Source: Flavobacterium sp. 270
Lineage (GTDB): Bacteria; Bacteroidota; Bacteroidia; Flavobacteriales; Flavobacteriaceae
Direction of reading: 5' to 3'
NCBI RefSeq assembly: GCF_004368785.1
Contig: NZ_SODM01000007.1
Coordinates: forward strand, 186,001-250,000
Length of the DNA: 64,000 nt
Part shown: positions 17,501-24,033 of the stretch, piece after piece
Numbering within the stretch: position 1 is the stretch's first letter
Layout of the letters: every line of letters starts with the position of its first letter
Notes under the pieces: generated by a model
Seen by the model: the letters and a program-made list of their open reading frames with translations, nothing else
What the model was told of the DNA's origin: nothing
Database searches by the model: none
Translations under genes and position numbers: made by a program

Positions 17501-17742
17501 AAATCTTCCATTAAATCTGATGCTTTTGCAGAAGGCTCGTCTTTTGTAAACTCAGACAAACTTCCCACAATACGGCTTTTCATTTCATGAACCGCTTTAT
17601 TGGTAAAAGTGATGGCAAGAATATTACGATAAGCATCATTTTTAGCCGACGAAAGAATAATTTTTAGATATTCCTTAACCAAAGTATAGGTCTTTCCAGA
17701 TCCTGCAGATGCATCATAAATGGAGAAAGACGGACTTTGCAT
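14584..17742 (-). CDS. addA: AddA-like UvrD/RecB-type helicase-nuclease
   Basis: 1052 residues. Walker A ASAGSGKTYTL is at residues 10-20, motif Ia NILAITFTNKAVHEMK near 40-55, the DEAD-like HFFIDEFQDTSEMQW near 385, GDPKQSIYRWRGG near 422, TIHKSKGLEFPVV near 735 and NVLYVALTRAEEQLYV near 808. A C-terminal nuclease motif (YLLDYKTG) lies near 1018. It is the motor and nuclease subunit expected to work with the AddB-like protein on double-strand ends. Function is assigned by motif order; Bacteroidota AddAB proteins diverge from the Bacillus ones. Confidence 0.88.
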   Translation of the reverse strand: MQSPSFSIYDASAGSGKTYTLVKEYLKIILSSAKNDAYRNILAITFTNKAVHEMKSRIVGSLSEFTKDEPSAKASDLMEDLSRETGLSIIKIKTKSQNIIKHLIHNYAAFDISTIDKFTHKVIRAFAHDLNLPMTFEVTLDTENLLIEAVDAIIAQAGQDETLTKLLIDFTMEKTDDDKSWDISREILETGRLVLNENNRNEILHFNDKSIEEFIQIKKKMLELCKELESVNKEFASELLSLIDKNGIDLKSFSRGTFPNHLESIRDGKFNPRNKTFHEFDDIAINKTAKDRALIENIIPELLQTLDKIYKNFEKRDFYKAFLKNITPLSLLNTVSNELAKIQSEQNILSISEFNAIIHREIQNQPAPFIYERLGERYRHFFIDEFQDTSEMQWQNLIPLIDNALAGQDDLGNKGTLMIVGDPKQSIYRWRGGKAEQFIELSKEANPFSNPDKKLEHLNTNYRSYSEVIDFNNAFFKLISAEFLNEDYKDLYENHSFQNANSKKGGYVNISFLPIIEKSDFADEEEVVEKSDLYVLATLNTIQNVVREGFEYKDIVILTRKRDQGIAIANYLTEQNIPLLSSETLMIQNATEVRLIIHLLKYLNNSADLESKANFLHFLAVNKEIEMPIHDFIAQGMAQRQENDFEKWLLAFDVSLSFENVRKKSLYEAVEIIISKFVLPSEGNAYVQFFLDIVLERDIRNQAGVADFLVYWDKNAHKFSIPSPEGNNAVRIMTIHKSKGLEFPVVIMPFAEEDYSRKPKDKLWLDTEETELDFPKALIDNSSAVEGFGESALAVFNLKKQEELLDNINVLYVALTRAEEQLYVISQSLKEKKDGEFPSNMASFFIKYLIHKGIYDPERPEYEFGNKGRLSSVIKTLDLVKTIPIVSEVLNPKNIKIAQREALMWGTHQQEAISYGNIVHEILAYIKDKSDVDLAVTKALENGLITVDQVEIVLKTLREIVNHPELEICFNGNNTILNEQTIIQKEGKILKPDRLVLVENNQVYLLDYKTGVINSKYAQQIQEYQDAIEDLGYKVLKKALVYIGTEIEVVNL

Positions 17743-17799
17743 AAGTTTGGTTTTTTGTATCGTAAAAATAACATATTAAAAACTAAATCCCAATAATGA

Positions 17800-17851
17800 A
17801 AATTCCAAATTCCAATACTAAGGCTTTACCTCATCTTGGAATTTGGAATTT
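17800..17851. terminator. hairpin downstream of lspA
   Basis: 16-bp perfect arms AAATTCCAAATTCCAA and TTGGAATTTGGAATTT around 20 bases, 26 bases beyond the lspA stop. There is no strong T-run, so termination is likely but unproven. It belongs to the AATTCCAAATTCCAA repeat seen elsewhere in the window. Confidence 0.55.
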
Positions 17852-17876
17852 ATTTATTTTTTGAAATTTAAAATAA

Positions 17877-18476
17877 TTATGCGTGTTTAGGAAATGCTCT
17901 TTTATTGAAAATCAATAAAATCCCAACTCCTGTAGAAATTGCCATATCGGCTACATTAAAAATAGCATTGAAGAACATAAAATGCTTTCCTCCAAAAAAC
18001 GGCATCCATGTTGGCAGATTACCTTCCCAAATAGGAAAATAAAACATATCTACTACTAAACCATGAAACCAAGTTCCGTATGGTGTTGGTGAAAAAAGTG
18101 TTGCTAAGTTATGTTCACTTCCGTCAAAAATAACTCCGTAAAAAACAGAATCGATAATATTTCCTGCTGCTCCCGCAAAAATCAAAGCAATTGCAACTAT
18201 CAAATAAGTGGATTGACGTTTTTTTATTGAGTCAGATAACCAGTAACCAATTCCGAATACTGCGAAGATTCTAAAAACGGTCAAAATCAATTTTCCATAT
18301 TCACCAGGAATTTTTGTTCCCCACGCCATTCCTTCATTTTCAATGAAATGAATTCTAAACCAATCAGCAATTACAACTTCTTCTCCTAAAATAAAATTTG
18401 TTTTTACATAGATTTTTGAGAGCTGATCAACAATTAAAACTAGAAATATAAGGAAATACGCTTTTCGTAATGACAT
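17877..18476 (-). CDS. lspA: lipoprotein signal peptidase (signal peptidase II)
   Basis: 199 residues with four transmembrane helices. The two catalytic aspartates are visible: Asp109 in GNIIDS and Asp177 in FNVADMAIS; the conserved N-terminal VDQLSK is at 16-21. The periplasmic region between them (about 117-165) is longer than in E. coli LspA, as is usual in Bacteroidota. It cleaves signal peptides of lipidated prolipoproteins in the inner membrane, for example the lipoproteins encoded at 32790 and 57298. In many Bacteroidota lspA follows ileS and dksA directly; here a roadblock module intervenes and lspA has its own -7 element. Confidence 0.93.
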   Translation of the reverse strand: MSLRKAYFLIFLVLIVDQLSKIYVKTNFILGEEVVIADWFRIHFIENEGMAWGTKIPGEYGKLILTVFRIFAVFGIGYWLSDSIKKRQSTYLIVAIALIFAGAAGNIIDSVFYGVIFDGSEHNLATLFSPTPYGTWFHGLVVDMFYFPIWEGNLPTWMPFFGGKHFMFFNAIFNVADMAISTGVGILLIFNKRAFPKHA

Positions 18477-18495
18477 TTTATGATTTTTTGATGCG

Positions 18496-18503
18496 CAAAA
18501 ATA
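18496..18503 (-). promoter_or_regulatory. -7 element of lspA
   Basis: TATTTTTG on the minus strand, 19 bases before the lspA ATG and just after the terminator at 18514-18540, so lspA can be transcribed independently of the genes upstream. Confidence 0.5.
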
Positions 18504-18513
18504 ACAATTAAAT

Positions 18514-18540
18514 CAAAAAAAACGCTCCCTAAGGAGCGTT
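18514..18540 (-). terminator. terminator of the 71-residue basic protein gene
   Basis: On the minus strand AACGCTCC-TTAG-GGAGCGTT followed by a run of T. A compact, strong stem that separates the small gene from lspA. Confidence 0.88.
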
Positions 18541-18595
18541 AATTGTTTTCTAATAAATCTAAATAGACCAATTTTTAATTCTACTGAATTAAGAT

Positions 18596-18811
18596 TTATT
18601 TTTTGACTACTGCTTTGGCAGGAGTTTTAGGACTGTCTGCAAAGAAATCAGAAATAGATTTAAACAGTCCTTTGCCTTCTTTTCCGGCTGCTGCTCTCTT
18701 TGCTTCGCCTTTCTTTACATCAGCTTTAAATTTTATGCGCATCTTTTCAAACTCTTTCAATCTACTTTCAACATCAGAGTTTACTTCTTTGAACTTCAGT
18801 ACTTTAGCCAT
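18596..18811 (-). CDS. small basic protein divergent from roadblock module B (71 aa)
   Basis: 71 residues, very rich in Lys and Ala. A predicted amphipathic helix (SDVESRLKEFEKMRIKFKADVKKG, in part) is followed by AAAGKEGKGLFKSISDFFAD and a Pro/Lys-rich tail. The KG-L-F-K-S-I segment parallels KKGFFKKIF at the end of the 47-residue protein at 7778-7921, and both genes are divergent from a roadblock pair. It has its own terminator. No named family recognised; binding to nucleic acid, membrane or the roadblock proteins is possible. Start ATG 18811 is the only candidate. Confidence 0.72.
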   Translation of the reverse strand: MAKVLKFKEVNSDVESRLKEFEKMRIKFKADVKKGEAKRAAAGKEGKGLFKSISDFFADSPKTPAKAVVKK

Positions 18812-18882
18812 TGTGTAAGTATTTTATATTAAAAAATTTAAATTATTAACAATTAGACATTACAATGATACATAAATTAATT

Positions 18883-18890
18883 TATATTTG
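18883..18890 (+). promoter_or_regulatory. -7 element of roadblock module B
   Basis: TATATTTG fits TAnnTTTG, about 100 bases before the ATG at 18993, giving a leader of roughly 95 bases. No clear -33 TTG. Confidence 0.45.
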
Positions 18891-18992
18891 TTAAAGAAAA
18901 TTAACAGTTGTTTAGGACAAAAGTCATAAATTTTTAAAACTAATAACCAAAATGAATTAATTTTAACGCTTTCCCGAAAATCCTACAAAACC

Positions 18993-19349
18993 ATGAACGA
19001 AATCACCACCATCTTAAACGACTTTCTAGTAGACACAAAATCAACTGCTGCTTTAATCACAAATGGAAAAGGAAAACTAATCACTTCTTTAAACCTGGAT
19101 TACGGAGACAGCATTGGCGCAATGAGTGCGGCTATCTTATCAATGAGTGAAAAATTTTTAATTGACTTGGAAAAAGGCGCTCTAAAACAGCTTTATTTAA
19201 AAGCACCCGAAGGGGTTGTTGTTGGAAACAAAATCAGCGGTTCTAATTTTATAGTCGCATTTTCAAAAGAAGGCAGTAATCTGGCCTTGCTTATGCGATC
19301 TATAGATGAAGTTTCTGTTGAATTAAGTAAAAATTCCCTATTAAAATAA
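18993..19349 (+). CDS. roadblock/LC7-like protein, first gene of module B
   Basis: 118 residues with the roadblock layout: helix MNEITTILNDFL, strands STAALITNGKGKLITSLNLDY, helix DSIGAMSAAILSMSEKFLIDL, strands LKQLYLKAPEGVVVGNK and NFIVAFSK, and a last helix (LALLMRSIDEV). It is paralogous to the 106-residue protein at 7169-7489 and occupies the same position in its module. Likely a cytosolic dimer that partners the downstream gene product or a small GTPase (family knowledge). It is divergent from the basic protein gene at 18811. Confidence 0.78.
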   Translation: MNEITTILNDFLVDTKSTAALITNGKGKLITSLNLDYGDSIGAMSAAILSMSEKFLIDLEKGALKQLYLKAPEGVVVGNKISGSNFIVAFSKEGSNLALLMRSIDEVSVELSKNSLLK

Positions 19350-19381
19350 ATAAATCCATTAACAACAAACCCACCTAAACT

Positions 19382-19762
19382 ATGAGCAACGATTTTTTAA
19401 ACGTGTTTTTAAATGAAATGAAAACCAACGTAAACGGCTTTATTGCTGTCGCTGTTACCGAAATTGAATCAGGATTAAGCTTTGGAAATTTAACTGTTGA
19501 TCCAGGTTTCGACCCTGAACTTGCCGCTGCTTACAACCTAGAAGTTGTAAAGGCAAAACTAAATGCTGTGAAGGCTTTAAACTTAAATCAAAACATTGAA
19601 GATATTTTGATTACGCTTTCTAACCAAATTCACATTATTGACATTTCTCCGAATAAAAAATTTATGATTTATCTTGCCGCCGATTCTTCTAAAGCAAATT
19701 TAGGAATGACAAGAGCTATCTTGAAAAAACATAAATCAGAACTAGAAAAGAATTTAGCTTAA
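19382..19762 (+). CDS. roadblock/LC7-like protein, second gene of module B
   Basis: 126 residues, strongly similar to the protein at 6775-7149 over its full length (FLN-F, NVNGFIAV, FDPELA, AYNLEVVKAKLNA, QIHIID and KANLGMTRA blocks). It follows the first roadblock gene after 32 bases, so co-transcription is likely. The second-gene paralogues are more alike between modules than the first-gene paralogues, which suggests stronger constraint on this subunit. A long hairpin follows the stop. GTPase partner unknown. Confidence 0.78.
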   Translation: MSNDFLNVFLNEMKTNVNGFIAVAVTEIESGLSFGNLTVDPGFDPELAAAYNLEVVKAKLNAVKALNLNQNIEDILITLSNQIHIIDISPNKKFMIYLAADSSKANLGMTRAILKKHKSELEKNLA

Positions 19763-19768
19763 TTCTTT

Positions 19769-19815
19769 TTTTTATAATTAGAACTGCTTAAAAAAGCAGT
19801 TCTAATTATAAAAAA
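19769..19815 (+). terminator. long hairpin after roadblock module B
   Basis: Perfect arms of about 21 bases (TTTTTATAATTAGAACTGCTT and its complement) around four A residues begin seven bases after the stop. No T-run follows the 3' arm, so it may act as an RNA 3'-end stabiliser rather than an intrinsic terminator. Confidence 0.55.
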
Positions 19816-19946
19816 TCACACTCCTTTTCTTTTTCATACTTCTTACAAAATAAAAAAGTATTTTTTTGAATATCCAGCAATTAACTATAATTAATTTCTT
19901 TCAAAAATACATTTTCCACACTATCACTCGGTTCATCAAACTTTAA

Positions 19947-19974
19947 ACAAAAAAAACGCCCCTAAAAGGAGCGC
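19947..19974 (-). terminator. terminator of the ileS-traR/dksA unit
   Basis: On the minus strand CGCTCC pairs with GGGGCG (one G-U) across a short loop, followed by a run of eight T. Confidence 0.7.
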
Positions 19975-19997
19975 TTATTTTTTATAGATGTATGAAT

Positions 19998-20378
19998 TTA
20001 TCTTTGCAAGTTTTTAGCTTCGATACTCATTGTAGCATGAGGAACGATTTTAAGCCTTTCTTTGCTGATTAATTTACCTGTTACTTTGCAGATACCGTAT
20101 GTTTTATTTTCAACACGGAATAGCGCGTTTTTTAAATCTCTGATGAATTTTTCCTGTCTGATAGCTAACTGTGAGTTTGCTTCTTTAGACATTGTTTCAC
20201 TTCCTTCTTCAAAAGCTTTGAAAGTCGGAGATGTATCATCTGTTCCGTTATTTAAATCATTCATGTAAGCACTTTTTATTAAATCCAGATCGGCTTGTGC
20301 TTTTTGTATTTTTGCTTGTATTATTTCTTTGAACTCTGCTAAGTCAGCATCTGAGTATCGTGTAATTTCATCTACCAT
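19998..20378 (-). CDS. TraR/DksA-family protein with degenerate zinc finger
   Basis: 126 residues. The N-terminal half is a helical hairpin (FKEIIQAKIQKAQADLDLI, then SKEANSQLAIRQEKFIRDLKNALFRVE) like the DksA coiled coil that enters the RNA polymerase secondary channel. The C-terminal block NKTYGICKVTGKLISKERLKIVPHA matches the DksA/TraR zinc-finger segment, but only one Cys (97) remains of the usual four. It should modulate transcription initiation, perhaps with ppGpp (family knowledge). It starts 10 bases after the ileS stop and so is in the ileS operon. The loss of Cys ligands is, as I recall, shared by other Flavobacteriia. Confidence 0.85.
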   Translation of the reverse strand: MVDEITRYSDADLAEFKEIIQAKIQKAQADLDLIKSAYMNDLNNGTDDTSPTFKAFEEGSETMSKEANSQLAIRQEKFIRDLKNALFRVENKTYGICKVTGKLISKERLKIVPHATMSIEAKNLQR

Positions 20379-20388
20379 GGTATTTATA

Positions 20389-23300
20389 TTATTTTGAAAT
20401 TAATATCGTTGTTTTAATATCATCAAACTCAATTTCTGTGCCGTTTTCTAACTCGTCAGCAAAAACTAAGCTGTCTGTTAATGTTTCTGATTTGATGTAA
20501 TCTTCGTTTTTTAGAATTGCTTCTTCAAGAAGACCACTTCTTTTTATTTGCACTTTAATTTTATCGGTAACCTCAAATCCTGAATCTTTACGGATATTCT
20601 GAATTCTGTTTACTAATTCACGCGCAATACCTTCGTTTTTTAATTCTTCTGTTATCGTGATATCAAGCGAAACTGTGATTCCGTTTGAATTTGCAACCAG
20701 CCATCCTTCGATATCTTGTGATGTTATTTCGACGTCTTCTAGTGATAAAGTTACGTTATTTCCAGCAATAACAATATCTAACGTTCCCTGCTTGTCCAAC
20801 TGATTGATCTGATCTGCAGAAAAACTTTGTATTTCCTTAGAAATCAGACCCATATCTTTTCCGAAACGTGGTCCAAGTGCCTTAAAATTAGGTTTAATCT
20901 GCTTTACCAAAATGCCAGAAGCATCGTCTAAAAGTGTAATTTCTTTCACGTTTACCTCCGCTTTTACAAGGTCAGAAATTGCTTCAATTTCGGCACGCTG
21001 ATTATCGTCAAGTACCGGAATCATTACCTTTTGAAGAGGTTGACGCACTTTTATCATTTCCTTTTTACGTAGTGATAAAACCAAAGATGAAATGGTTTGA
21101 GCCTTCTGCATTTTGCTTTCCAACGTTTTATTAACAAAGTTTTCGACAAATTTTGGAAATTCAGCTAAGTGAACACTGGCAAAATTCTCAGTTCCAGTCG
21201 AAGCAGTTAAATCACGATACAATTTATCCATGAAAAAAGGAGCGACAGGAGCACTCAATTTACTGATTGTAAGCAAACAAGTATAAAGTGTCTGATAAGC
21301 TGCAATTTTATCGTGAGCATATTCGCCTTTCCAGAAGCGACGACGACATAAACGAACGTACCAGTTGCTTAAATTTTCCTGAACGAAGTCAGAAATTGCT
21401 CTTGTTGCTTTTGTTGGCTCGTAGTCTTCATAACATTCGTCAACAAATTTTATTAACGTGTGTAATTCAGATATGATCCACTGATCGATTTCAGGTCTTT
21501 CGTTTAACGGAATTTCCGCTTCAGCGTATTTAAAACCATCTATGTTAGCATATAACGAAAAGAATGAATAAGTGTTGTATAAAGTTCCGAAGAATTTACG
21601 ACGTACCTCAACTATCCCCTCAATATCAAACTTTAGGTTGTCCCACGGATTTGCATTTGAAATCATATACCAACGTGTGGCATCGGGACCATATTCTGCA
21701 ATTGTTTCAAAAGGATCTGTTGCGTTACCCAGACGTTTAGACATTTTTTGTCCGTTTTTGTCCAGAACCAAACCATTCGAAACTACATTTTTGTATGCTA
21801 CTTTATCAAAAACCAAAGTTCCGATAGCGTGCAATGTATAAAACCATCCACGAGTCTGATCTACTCCTTCTGCAATGAAATTAGCAGGAAAGTCTTTATT
21901 CTCGTCAATTTTATCTTTATTCTCAAAAGGATAATGCCATTGTGCGTAAGGCATTGCTCCCGAGTCAAACCAAACGTCGATAAGATCGCTCTCACGTTTC
22001 ATTGGTTTTCCTGAAGCTGAAACTAAAGTAATTCCGTCAACTACATTTTTATGTAAATCGATTAAATCATAATTTGTTTCAGACATATTCCCAATTTCAA
22101 AACCTTTGAATGGATTTTCTTTTTGAAAACCTGCTTCAATAGATTTTTCGATTGCATTATACAATTCTTCAACAGAACCAATAAGAACTTCTTCTTTTTT
22201 GTCTTCTGTTCTCCAAATTGGTAATGGAATACCCCAATATCTAGAACGAGATAAGTTCCAGTCGTTGGCATTTTTCAACCAATTTCCAAAACGTCCTTCA
22301 CCAGTAGATTTAGGTTTCCAGTTGATAGTTTCGTTCAGGTCGAACATTCTATCTTTTACATCGGTTACTTTGATGAACCAAGAATCTAGTGGATAATATA
22401 ATAACGGCTCGTCTGTTCTCCAACTGTGCGGATAACTGTGAACGTATTTTTCTACTTTAAATGCTTTATTTTCTTCTTTAAGACGAATTGCGATTTCAAC
22501 ATCTACAGAACGTTCTGGAGCTTGACCCGCATCGTAATATTCGTTTTTAACATATTTACCAGCCATGTCTCCAACATGAGAAGTAAATTTTCCTTGTAAA
22601 TCTACCAATGGTACTGGAGTTCCGTTTTCGTCTAAAACCAACATTGGCGGAATTTCCGGCGTAGCTTCTTTTGCTACTTTAGCATCATCTGCACCAAATG
22701 TTGGCGCAGTATGCACAATTCCGGTTCCGTCTTCTGTCGTTACAAAATCTCCTGAAATTACTCTAAATGCATTTTCAGCATTTTGATATGGCAAAACGTA
22801 TTGTAATAACTGTTCGTATCTGATTCCAACTAAGTCAGCACCTTTAGCTTCTGCTAAAATAATATACGGGATATTTTTGTCTCCAGATTTGTAGTTTGCA
22901 AAATCAGCTTCGTCTGTGCTTGCAACAAATCCTTTACCGAATTGTTTTCCAACTAAGTTTTTAGCCAAAACAACATTGATTGGTTCAAAAGTATATTGAT
23001 TGAAAGTTTTCACTAAAACATAATCAATTTTTGGTCCAACTGTTAAAGCTGTATTTGATGGTAAAGTCCATGGAGTTGTGGTCCATGCTAAAATATGGAT
23101 ATCTCCAAAACCTTGCAAAAATGAAGGCAATGTTTCTGACAATGTTTTAAACTGAGCTACAATTGTAGTATCTGTAACATCACGGTAAGCACCCGGCTGA
23201 TTTACTTCGTGAGAAGACAATCCCGTTCCTGCTTTTGGTGAATACGGCTGAATTGTATAACCTTTGTACAACAAACCTTTATCGTAGATTTGTTTCAAAA

Positions 23301-23790
23301 GCCACCAAACAGATTCCATATATTTTGGCTTGTAAGTAACATACGGATCTTCCATATCTACCCAATATCCCATTTTTTCGGTAAGGTCATTCCACACGTC
23401 GGTATAACGCATTACGGTTTTTTTACACGCTTCGTTATATTCTTCGATAGAAATTGTTTTACCAATATCTTCTTTTGTAATTCCTAATTCTTTTTCGGTA
23501 CCCAATTCTACAGGCAAACCGTGAGTATCCCAGCCGGCTTTTCTTTTTACCTGAAAACCTTTTTGAGTTTTATATCTGCAAAAAATATCTTTAATCGCAC
23601 GCGCCATCACGTGGTGAATTCCCGGTAATCCGTTTGCTGAAGGCGGTCCTTCAAAAAACACGTAAAGTTCTGCACCTTCACGTGTAGTTACACTCTTTTC
23701 AAATATATTTTCTTTCTTCCAAAAATCAAGAACTTCTGACGCTACTGTTGGCAAGTCAAGTCCTTTGTATTCAGTAAATTTTGTACTCAT
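20389..23790 (-). CDS. ileS: isoleucyl-tRNA synthetase
   Basis: 1133 residues. The class I signature HIGH appears as GIHH within GPPSANGLPGIHH (residues about 48-60) and KMSKR within GQKMSKRLGN near 690. The CP1 editing domain (about 200-430) includes TTPWTLPSN. The anticodon-binding helices follow KMSKR, and a long C-terminal extension fits the type found in eukaryotic-like IleRS (IleS2). It charges tRNA-Ile and edits valine. The GIHH form and the length suggest the mupirocin-insensitive clade, which is inference. It is the first gene of an operon with the traR/dksA homologue. Confidence 0.95.
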   Translation of the reverse strand: MSTKFTEYKGLDLPTVASEVLDFWKKENIFEKSVTTREGAELYVFFEGPPSANGLPGIHHVMARAIKDIFCRYKTQKGFQVKRKAGWDTHGLPVELGTEKELGITKEDIGKTISIEEYNEACKKTVMRYTDVWNDLTEKMGYWVDMEDPYVTYKPKYMESVWWLLKQIYDKGLLYKGYTIQPYSPKAGTGLSSHEVNQPGAYRDVTDTTIVAQFKTLSETLPSFLQGFGDIHILAWTTTPWTLPSNTALTVGPKIDYVLVKTFNQYTFEPINVVLAKNLVGKQFGKGFVASTDEADFANYKSGDKNIPYIILAEAKGADLVGIRYEQLLQYVLPYQNAENAFRVISGDFVTTEDGTGIVHTAPTFGADDAKVAKEATPEIPPMLVLDENGTPVPLVDLQGKFTSHVGDMAGKYVKNEYYDAGQAPERSVDVEIAIRLKEENKAFKVEKYVHSYPHSWRTDEPLLYYPLDSWFIKVTDVKDRMFDLNETINWKPKSTGEGRFGNWLKNANDWNLSRSRYWGIPLPIWRTEDKKEEVLIGSVEELYNAIEKSIEAGFQKENPFKGFEIGNMSETNYDLIDLHKNVVDGITLVSASGKPMKRESDLIDVWFDSGAMPYAQWHYPFENKDKIDENKDFPANFIAEGVDQTRGWFYTLHAIGTLVFDKVAYKNVVSNGLVLDKNGQKMSKRLGNATDPFETIAEYGPDATRWYMISNANPWDNLKFDIEGIVEVRRKFFGTLYNTYSFFSLYANIDGFKYAEAEIPLNERPEIDQWIISELHTLIKFVDECYEDYEPTKATRAISDFVQENLSNWYVRLCRRRFWKGEYAHDKIAAYQTLYTCLLTISKLSAPVAPFFMDKLYRDLTASTGTENFASVHLAEFPKFVENFVNKTLESKMQKAQTISSLVLSLRKKEMIKVRQPLQKVMIPVLDDNQRAEIEAISDLVKAEVNVKEITLLDDASGILVKQIKPNFKALGPRFGKDMGLISKEIQSFSADQINQLDKQGTLDIVIAGNNVTLSLEDVEITSQDIEGWLVANSNGITVSLDITITEELKNEGIARELVNRIQNIRKDSGFEVTDKIKVQIKRSGLLEEAILKNEDYIKSETLTDSLVFADELENGTEIEFDDIKTTILISK

Positions 23791-23973
23791 TTTATCCTTT
23801 TCTTAAACGAGGTGCGAAAGTAAGGAATTTTGAGGAAAATAGATAAAAGATGACAGAAAAAAGAGCGAAGTCAGGAAATTTCTAATGTAATATTCAAAAA
23901 AAAATCCTCTTTTAAAAAATTATAAGATAAACCTTCTTTAAAATCTTTAAAGAATTTGTGTTTCAATTTTATA

Positions 23974-24012
23974 TAAAAACAAAAAACTACAGCCCGAGAA
24001 CTGTAGTTTTTT
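23974..24012 (-). terminator. terminator of the 24034-25629 gene
   Basis: Arms AAAAAACTACAG/CTGTAGTTTTTT around eight bases. On the minus strand the stem is followed by TTTTTTGTTTTT. Confidence 0.85.
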
Positions 24013-24033
24013 GTTTTTTACTTCAAATATGCT

